NCBI GenBank assembly: GCA_021014325.1
Contig: CM037473.1
Span: forward strand, 8,759,501-8,823,500
Origin: Plazaster borealis
Lineage: Eukaryota > Echinodermata > Asteroidea > Forcipulatida > Labidiasteridae
Reading direction: 5' to 3'
Length of the DNA stretch: 64,000 nt
Shown piece by piece: positions 60,962-64,000 of this stretch. Under the pieces are notes generated by a model that ran no database searches, was not told the DNA's origin, and was given only the letters and a program-made list of their open reading frames with translations. How positions within the stretch are numbered: the first letter of the stretch is position 1; each line of letters begins with the position of its first letter. A program made the translations under genes and the position numbers.

Positions 60962-62400
60962 GGCCTGAACGGTGGGTAGAAGTGACGACTATAGGGCTTA
61001 ATGTGGGCCAAACAACAGTCGATTCCCAAACAACTGTAATTTACTTGAAATGAGGACTGTTTTTAATTGTGATTCATTGCTTTTCTTTTTCAAACTGTCT
61101 GTGTGTCAGGGATTATACTTAGTTGTTAGAGAGCTTAATATTTGTAGGTTTTTTGGTTCACTGACCCAACCCAACCCCCTTCCTTCACTCGCAATTTTCT
61201 GATTGGCTGGTATAAATTCTCTCACTTCACAATGTGGCAACAACAACAAAACTGTATTTATTTGTTTAATCATTGGTTTTATTTCATTTTTGAAACTATT
61301 TACATGAACATAATTGTAAGCATGGCTAATCCAGCATTGCGTCATTATGATTTTGACCTTGTATTATTTATTTTAAGAAAAATTTTCCGACCCAGTGTGC
61401 ACGGCAATAGTGTTGACATCTTGTTGGCTTTTTTTTATTCAAAATCCAAAATGGAAGCTTTTGACATTATCATATGCATTCTTGATAAAGCATTTTAATT
61501 TCCTTTTGTTTTTACCTAGGCCTACACTAGATCTGTTCAATATTAGGCACTAAAATACATAATAAATATCATAAATAATATTACAATTTTTTTTTAGGAT
61601 TATAAAATATGCTTATTTGACTCTTCGAGGAATTTCTTCTTGCCTATAGACGATGTGACCTGTGACATCACATGTTTACAAAAGAGTCACCAAGCCTGGA
61701 CTTCCTGCAGGCACGATTCGTACACAGCTCAATGGAAGAAAACATATAATCCTATATTTTATGGAGATTGCACTGTCTAATTTTTTTGATATGATGAAAG
61801 GGGGCACATCTCAAAACTTGTTCAGCTGTTACTTTTAAAACTCTTGGATTTATGTGGAAATTATGACTCAAATGCAAACTTTCCCATATGACTAGTGCAG
61901 TATCTTGCCTGCCAGAAAGGCCCAAGAATGTACAAGGTCACACTTATTGTAAACAAAGGTCACAAGGTCTATAAGGATACATTAAAACTAATCGCTTAGG
62001 TGTTTCGAGGCATCCAACCTGCATGTAATTTTTTAAGAACATTGTACGCCTTTTTTTAACAACTGCAAAGAAATGCTAAAAAAGTTTAACTATTGATAAG
62101 TCTGAACTTGTGGCTTAACTTGTTAGTGAGGCATGCAGGAGAAACCAGCCGGCACCAAAATAAACCTTTGTTTTTCATCTAAAAAGAGTTTTTTTTCTGT
62201 ACATAAGTTATGTAACAGGAATTGTTTGCCTCTGTATTAAAAATATATGGATCAAAATGCCTATAAGCCTATATAGGCCCATATTAAAATGGATCAATAT
62301 TTTGTTGTTGATCACTTTGTGGAGTAAAGTTTGAGAATTGCTTAACTTTCCAGAGTTCTTGTTTAGGTTTGCTGGCGGTTTAACTTACAGTTGTACGGTT
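60962..62400. other. Repeat-rich intergenic region
   Basis: No supported gene. A block near 61708-61780 (GCAGGCACGATTCGTACAC, GCTCAATGGAAGAAAACAT) is related to sequence at 33487-33530 in MORC2 intron 6, so both are copies of one dispersed repeat. Confidence 0.5.
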
Positions 62401-62408
62401 GTCAACGA

Positions 62409-62414
62409 TTTATT
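62409..62414 (-). other. Candidate poly(A) signal of the right-edge gene
   Basis: AATAAA on the minus strand, ~225 bases downstream of the stop codon at 62638. It is the nearest canonical signal I see. Confidence 0.4.
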
Positions 62415-62637
62415 GTAGTTTTATGGGAAGGCGCAAAATAGTAATTTACTTGTGGAAAGTTTTTGTATTTTAATGTTGCAAGCATCTCTAAAACGGTTTT
62501 AACTCCCTTTTTTTTCATTTTTTTTTTTTCAACGAAAACAAAAATATTACACAATATCAAAAGGATATTTTAAACACATTCTTTAATTACCCAATGTTGT
62601 ACATTTCTGAATACAGCCCTATCTCAGTGACTTAAAT

Positions 62638-64000
62638 CTACATAATACGGTTTGCAAACCTGGTTTGCGTCTTTGATATTGAATTGAGTAAGATCCGACG
62701 CTCATTGGCTGAGTTTTGCCATGAGTTCCCGGTAGGGACGAGACCAGCAGGCTTGATCCTGCTGGGCCGGGGGAGCTCAGAGTTCCCCATACCCGATGGG
62801 TAAGTGTCTTCATACTCAATTTCTGACGAGATGACATCGAGTGAACGTGATGGAAGAGATGAACCGTCCGGTTGTCTTGGTGGAGCAAACTGCTTGAACG
62901 TTCTCCTTCCTCGTCTTCCATCAGTTTTGCAGTTGTCCATGCTAAGTTGGTGTGTTGGCTGTTTGTTAATTGATGAGAAACCGGGAAGCTTTGGCATATT
63001 CCTATTTGTCTCTGGTAGTGGTTTAGGCTTACTGTGAAGCCAAGCTGGCACATTAGACGACTTATCGAGAGATTTGACTTGACTCTGCAGTGCATCTGGT
63101 GGAGAGGCTGGTGCGTGGCGAGGCTGTTCAGGAACACCGTGGAATCCGGGCTGCATCCATTGAGGTGAGCTTCTTTCTCTTCGAGCAGGATCGGCGTGCT
63201 GACCTTGGATGTCTCTCACAACTCGTCGCTGATATCGGTTTTCGTCATGTAATGCATCTGACTGGAAACAAAACATGAGTGTTTATTTGAGTTATCGCTG
63301 TGAGAACAATAATGTATAATTTTATCATCAAATCGTCATCAGAAAAGTGTTTCAATAGCCTAGATCATTCAAGAACTTCATACTTTATCATTTTTATTTT
63401 TTACTGACAATCTGACGTTTAAGTGTGATCAATACCTGGAACTGTGCCGCAGGAGGCATGTTATGACTTGTCCTTTTGCTGGGCTCAGACACACACGTAG
63501 CTTCGGCTGCTGGATCAAAGTTAGGTTGAAGCCACCTAGGCGTTGTAATAGATGCATCATTGTCAGTTTCTCTCGTGGTAGAATTAATTAAATCTGCCTC
63601 CTGTGTCTTCGCCTGATTGCATGCTCCTCTTTTTGCCTCTCTCCGCATTGGAATAAAGTCATTCTTCAGCCACAGGGGCTTTTCGTCTTTAGAATTATCT
63701 GGAAACTTGTCTTTCGAGCCTCCAACTTTGACGAGTTTCTTTTTTGCTTCTACATCATTCCATCTCTTGAAAGGTTTCTGCTCTGGGGCAGGGTTAAAAT
63801 CTGCTCGCAGGAAACGAGGAATGTCCTTGTCGACTGCTGCGGAAGTGGAAGGGATACCTTTGGTAGACGATTCCTTTTCAGAGCTATGAAACATCTCTTG
63901 GCTTTTCATTGAGTCTAAGATTTTCTGCGACTCTTTCTTAATGGCTTCTCTTCCTTGCACCTTGTCGTCAAGAGACATTGAAGAATCTGAAGTGTCCCAG
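62638..64000 (-). CDS. Unrecognised, probably disordered protein with a repeated P-x-W-L-x3-F-x-P motif (3' part)
   Basis: Two exons are visible: one from the right window edge to 63436, spliced (CAG|GTATTG ... TTTCCAG|TCAGAT, phase 0) to 63261-62638, ending in TAG. The frame is open up to the window edge (WDTSDSSMSLDD...), so the start is outside. At least 395 residues are rich in Ser, Pro, Lys, Arg and Gln, with no membrane segment or known fold that I can see. A motif recurs five times: PRFLRADFNP, PLWLKNDFIP, PRWLQPNFDP, PQWMQPGFHG and PAWLHSKPKP, spaced 39-67 residues. Numbered from the Met at 63978 they start at residues 54, 101, 147, 214 and 253. Such repeats suggest a multivalent short linear binding motif. 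I do not recognise the family. Cytoskeletal or ciliary scaffold proteins are one possibility, but this is a guess. Confidence 0.8.

Noticed and set aside
60504..61029. Minus-strand ORFs with GADPGGRGGARPP
   Set aside because: They are produced by the MITE at 60753-60956 and its purine-rich interior.

Overview
This is animal nuclear DNA: AT-rich, with multi-exon genes whose introns obey GT...AG, short coding exons in long introns, and many decayed transposons. The gene content (an IgGFc-binding-protein-like gene, orthologues of TMEM248 and MORC2) and the repeat style (TTAA-bounded elements beginning AGGCACTG or AGGAAC, tRNA-like SINEs) suggest an invertebrate deuterostome. I think a sea star or another echinoderm is most likely. 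That species call rests on memory of similar repeats and was not tested.

Layout, left to right. 1-2.3 kb: the 5' part of an IgGFc-binding-protein-like secreted gene on the minus strand, possibly continuing off the left edge. 3.8-9.8 kb: a complete ten-exon M14 carboxypeptidase (417 aa, A-type pocket) on the plus strand. 11.7-22.7 kb: a TMEM248 orthologue on the plus strand (303 aa, six coding exons and a probable non-coding first exon). 24.4-56.8 kb: a complete MORC2 orthologue on the plus strand, 27 coding exons and 1075 aa, with every exon junction checked for phase. 57.4-59.7 kb: a tandem array of seven full-length tRNA-Thr(CGT) genes or near-copies plus two truncated copies, all minus strand. 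59.7-62.4 kb: repeat-rich intergenic DNA with a clear MITE. 62.6-64 kb: the last two visible exons of an unrecognised, probably disordered protein on the minus strand that carries a repeated Pro/Trp/Phe motif.

The genes do not form a pathway; they are independent neighbours. The strongest non-genic signals are a ~4.2 kb array of 18/36-bp repeats inside MORC2 intron 12, the higher-order duplication of the tRNA-Thr array, and at least nine inverted-repeat (MITE/foldback) elements in introns and intergenic DNA. MORC2 belongs to a family of ATPases that silence transposons, so the repeat load in its own introns is worth noting. I did not find a system that I can call new. The best leads are the intron-12 array, a possible 63-nt cassette exon in the MORC2 ATPase domain, and the motif-repeat protein at the right edge.
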